Assembly (NCBI RefSeq): GCF_003265325.1
Contig: NZ_QGNX01000007.1
Coordinates: 1-64,000, forward strand
Length of the DNA stretch: 64,000 bases
Direction of reading: 5' to 3'
DNA from: Oceanibium sediminis
GTDB lineage: Bacteria; Pseudomonadota; Alphaproteobacteria; Rhodobacterales; Rhodobacteraceae
Shown: piece after piece, positions 61,200-64,000 of the stretch
Layout: each line of letters opens with the position of its first letter
Position numbering within the stretch: position 1 is the first letter of the stretch
Notes under the pieces: model-generated
The model's database searches: none
Told to the model about the DNA's origin: nothing
What the model saw: the letters and a program-made list of their open reading frames with translations, nothing else
Position numbers and translations under genes: made by a program

Positions 61200-62744
61200 T
61201 CAGGCGAAGCTCCGGATGGTTTCGATCGCGCCGTCGAGTTCCTTGCCGTGCTCATCGGTCAGTGCGGCGTTGCGCAGGCGGCTGGCCCAGTCGGCCGCGT
61301 CGGGGCGGCCGCGCACCAGCTCCATCGCCGCGAGCACCCGGTCGAACTTCGACAGGCCGCGCGCGTGGGTGTCGGAATAGCCCTTGATCAGGCGGCGGGC
61401 GTTCAGCGCCTCCACCGCCATGTCGTAGTCACTGGCCAGCCAGCCCTCGACCGTGTCCAGCCAGCGCGCCAGGTGCGCCACCTCGTCCGCGTGGCGCAAG
61501 GTGCGGCGGCGATACCGGCGCAGCCCGCCCAGCCAGTAGAGCATCAGGAACGAGCGTAGCCCGTTGGAGCGCAGCCGCCGCCCGCGCCCGAACCAGCGGT
61601 CCAGCCGTCGCATCCATTTTTCACTGGCGCGCAGACGCCCGCCAAGGCGCGCGGGGAACAGGCTGACCACCTCTTCGGCGCGGGGGTGGAAGTATTCCGT
61701 CAGTTGCAACAGCTTGTCCTCACCCATGCCCATTTCGTCATGGATGCGCTGGAAACGGTGCGCCCGCGTCTTCGCGTCGGCGACGCGGATGATGTCGTCA
61801 TAGGTCATGGCGTTGGCGATGTGCTTGGCCGCCGCGCGCCCCAGCCGCCAGTCCTGCGCGCCGTCGTCACGCGCCACCAGCCGCTCGACCCGGTCGAGGT
61901 ACTCGGCCCCGTAGTCCGTATCCATGAAATCCACGACCTTGCGCAGCCCCGGGTCGGCAAGTTCGGCCACCTCGGGCGGCAAGGCGGCAACGCGACCTTC
62001 GAGCGCGCTCCACGCCGCCAGCTGCTTCGCGGGGCCCGTCGTGGCCTCGTCGCGCGGCTTGGCGCTGTCTTTCGGGGCTGTCGGCAGCGCACCGCCCTGG
62101 GCAACGTCATAGGCGGCGGCGAAGGCGCGCAGCGATGCATCCACCCCCTTGCCCGCGGCGCGGATGGCGTCTTCGTAGGCGTCCCGAGGGAACGGCAGCG
62201 CGCCAGAGCCGGCGAGCGCGCCGAACAGGCTGGCCGAGATGACCGAGCCTGAGCGGACGGCCACATCCTCGAAATCGGCCATGATCACCTGGCGCGCGGC
62301 CAGCTCGGCAGCGGCGCGTACTTCTTCGGAATTGGCGATACCGTCGCCTGGAATGGTCTTTTCGCTGACCGCCAGCGCGCGGTGTGTCGAGGCGATCAGG
62401 ACCGTGCGGTCAGGGGTGACGAAGCCGCGCATGATGGCGCGCCCGGCCTCCATCATCTCGGCGGCGACCATCACGTCCACGTCGCCCGGCGCGGGGGCCA
62501 GCGACAGGACCGGGGGGCGGTCGGTGACGGGGCACATCTCGATATAGTAGATCGTGGCCCCGGTGCGCTGCGCCACACCGGCGACCGAGGTCGCCTGCGC
62601 CACGTAGCCCTGGCTGCGCGCGACCGCCTCGATCCAGCTGGTCAGCACGCCGCCGCCCTGGCCGCCGACCGCCAGGATCGCCACCTTCAGCACACCATCC
62701 ACGTCTGCGCCGGGGGTTGCGGGAAAGTTCTGGGCGATGGTCAT
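61200..62744 (-). CDS. iorB: Indolepyruvate oxidoreductase beta subunit with long C-terminal extension
   Basis: A 514-residue protein. Residues 20-200 are the gamma-type domain of 2-oxoacid:acceptor oxidoreductases (VAILAVGGQGGGVLTSWIEA; QRTGATIYYIEM). After about 240 comes an additional helical domain with LADPGLRKVVDFMDTDYGAEYL and MTYDDIIRVADAKTRAHRF (split), seen in fused proteobacterial enzymes. It forms a complex with IorA to convert arylpyruvates to aryl-acetyl-CoA. ATGA overlap with iorA. Confidence 0.86.
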   Translation of the reverse strand: MTIAQNFPATPGADVDGVLKVAILAVGGQGGGVLTSWIEAVARSQGYVAQATSVAGVAQRTGATIYYIEMCPVTDRPPVLSLAPAPGDVDVMVAAEMMEAGRAIMRGFVTPDRTVLIASTHRALAVSEKTIPGDGIANSEEVRAAAELAARQVIMADFEDVAVRSGSVISASLFGALAGSGALPFPRDAYEDAIRAAGKGVDASLRAFAAAYDVAQGGALPTAPKDSAKPRDEATTGPAKQLAAWSALEGRVAALPPEVAELADPGLRKVVDFMDTDYGAEYLDRVERLVARDDGAQDWRLGRAAAKHIANAMTYDDIIRVADAKTRAHRFQRIHDEMGMGEDKLLQLTEYFHPRAEEVVSLFPARLGGRLRASEKWMRRLDRWFGRGRRLRSNGLRSFLMLYWLGGLRRYRRRTLRHADEVAHLARWLDTVEGWLASDYDMAVEALNARRLIKGYSDTHARGLSKFDRVLAAMELVRGRPDAADWASRLRNAALTDEHGKELDGAIETIRSFA

Positions 62745-64000
62745 GCGGTGTCTCCGAATTGCAGCCGGCGGGCGTCGCGCCGGGTCATCAGCCAGCCAAT
62801 GATGGCCTTCGCCCAAGCGGCGCGGCGCTTTTCCCAGCGGCCGGGATTGTGCACCACCTCGGCGCGGTAGAAGCTGGGGCACAGGACGGCGGCGTCGGCC
62901 ACCTCGCCGCAGTTGCCGCAGCCGACACAGGTCTGGTCGATCGCGGCGACGGGATCGTCGCGCAGCGGATCGTCCAGCCGCTTCAGCGACAGGGACGGGC
63001 AGCCCGACAGGCGGATACAGGCGTGATCGCCGGTGCAGACCTCCTCGTCCACGCCGAAGCGCGGCACCTCCACCCGGCGGCCCGCCTTGATGGCCTTGGC
63101 GCGCTGGGGCTTCTCGCGGCGCTGACGGTTCAGCATGCACTCCGAGGAGGCGACGATCACTTTCGGCCCCGGCTCATCCGTGGTCAGCGCCTCGTGCAGG
63201 GTGTCGCGCATCTTGCCCACGTCATAGGTGTGATCGATCTGGCGGACCCATTTCACCCCTGCCCCTTTCAGCGCGTCGGTGATCGGGTTCTGGGTGGACT
63301 TCGTCGCGTTTTCCGCGCGCGAGGACGGAATGTCCTGCCCGCCGGTGGCCGCCGAGTAGTAGTTGTCCACGATCAGCGCGACGCTGTCGGACTTGTTGAA
63401 CACCATGTTCCCGATGGAGGAGGACAAGCCGTTGTGCCAGAATCCCCCGTCCCCGAGGACCGAGATCGCGCGCCGCTCGCCCCCGCCGTCGAAGGCGGCG
63501 TTGGAGGCGGGACCAAGCCCGTAGCCCATGGTCGAGCCACCGATTTCGAACGGCGGCATGGCGGCGAACAGGTGGCAGCCGATATCGGCGGTGATCTGCA
63601 GCTTGCCAGTCTGTTCCTGCACCATCTTCATCGCGGCGAAAATCGGACGTTCCGGGCAGCCGGTGCAGAACCCCGGCGGGCGGATCGGCACGGTGCTGGT
63701 CAGGTCGGGGATTTCCGGCTCCACCCGGTTGGGGGCTAGGTGACGCCCCTCAAGCATGTCCGGCGCGGATTTGCGCAGGAAGGCGGTAACGCCGTCGAGC
63801 ATGATCTGCCCGGTGTAGTCCCCGGCCATCGGCAGCATGTCCTTGCCATGCAGGGCGACCTGCGCCCCGGCCCGGTAGAGGTAGGAACCGAGTTGCTGTT
63901 CGATGAACTCCGGCTGGCCTTCCTCCACCACCAGGACGGCGTCCTTGCCGGCGCAGAAGTCCAGGCATTCGGACGCCACCAGCGGATAGGTGACGTTCAG
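62741..64000 (-). CDS. iorA: Indolepyruvate oxidoreductase alpha subunit, 3' part
   Basis: About 419 C-terminal codons; the 5' end is beyond the right edge. The thiamine-pyrophosphate domain is present (ADIGCHLFAAMPPFEIGGST; SVLGDGGFWHNGLSSS; VDNYYSAATGGQ). The C-terminal ferredoxin domain has cysteine sets VCTGDHACIRLSGCP and CVGCGNCGEVADAAVLCP for two iron-sulfur clusters; the first set has wider spacing than usual. It decarboxylates arylpyruvates with CoA and passes electrons to ferredoxin. It leads the long aromatic-type operon. Confidence 0.88.
   Translation of the reverse strand: MNVTYPLVASECLDFCAGKDAVLVVEEGQPEFIEQQLGSYLYRAGAQVALHGKDMLPMAGDYTGQIMLDGVTAFLRKSAPDMLEGRHLAPNRVEPEIPDLTSTVPIRPPGFCTGCPERPIFAAMKMVQEQTGKLQITADIGCHLFAAMPPFEIGGSTMGYGLGPASNAAFDGGGERRAISVLGDGGFWHNGLSSSIGNMVFNKSDSVALIVDNYYSAATGGQDIPSSRAENATKSTQNPITDALKGAGVKWVRQIDHTYDVGKMRDTLHEALTTDEPGPKVIVASSECMLNRQRREKPQRAKAIKAGRRVEVPRFGVDEEVCTGDHACIRLSGCPSLSLKRLDDPLRDDPVAAIDQTCVGCGNCGEVADAAVLCPSFYRAEVVHNPGRWEKRRAAWAKAIIGWLMTRRDARRLQFGDTA

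Overview
The window is GC-rich chromosomal DNA with compact, mostly leftward operons. It resembles a Rhodobacterales (Paracoccaceae / marine 'Roseobacter'-type) alphaproteobacterium. Supporting signs are the beta-hydroxyaspartate-cycle genes, the alphaproteobacterial glycerol ABC operon glpDSTPQUV with a DeoR regulator, two TRAP transporters, FCD-type GntR regulators and split indolepyruvate oxidoreductase genes. No rRNA, tRNA, phage, insertion sequence or CRISPR array was recognised. The window holds catabolic and transport genes almost throughout.

Layout. (1) 1-13.6 kb, all minus strand: an ABC transporter of the BMP (nucleoside/purine) type and a LysR regulator; then puuD-puuE (urate hydroxylase, allantoinase-like), an M17 aminopeptidase, a RidA-family protein, an amidase and a 2-keto-4-pentenoate hydratase-like gene; then bhcA and the start of bhcC (beta-hydroxyaspartate cycle, glyoxylate assimilation). 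The three predicted promoters share one motif at the same place next to the -35 element, so this part looks like a single regulon leading from purine uptake through urate and allantoin to glyoxylate. (2) 13.8-19.1 kb: a P1B metal ATPase with a TPC motif, a cytochrome b, an acidic PepSY protein and a divergent OmpR/histidine-kinase pair with paired direct repeats between them. (3) 19.1-23.0 kb: CoA-binding protein, ferredoxin, SBP56/methanethiol oxidase, then DUF2182 and DUF1326 proteins. (4) 23.2-26.4 kb: a TPP riboswitch followed by ykoF-thiX-thiZ-thiY (thiamine-pyrimidine uptake). (5) 26.6-35.3 kb: the glycerol operon and glpR. (6) 35.3-41.0 kb: GntR regulator, TRAP transporter and amidohydrolase. 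(7) 41.1-50.0 kb: a second TRAP transporter, nucleoside-deaminase-like protein, Asp/Glu-racemase-family protein, GntR regulator, amidohydrolase, amidase and a second PuuE-like hydrolase. The same two-part operator occurs in both divergent promoter regions. (8) 50.3-64 kb, minus strand: a long operon beginning beyond the right edge with iorA-iorB, then an FAD oxidoreductase, dienelactone hydrolase, phenol-type monooxygenase, universal stress protein, SulP transporter, FadB-like protein, thiolase and glutaryl-CoA dehydrogenase, probably for an aromatic or arylpyruvate compound.

The strongest new signals are regulatory: the shared LysR-type motif at three promoters, the duplicated GntR operator with fixed spacing, the divergent response-regulator boxes, and hairpins directly after both TRAP binding-protein genes. 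Functional calls come from reading conserved motifs and gene order by eye; no database search was run.
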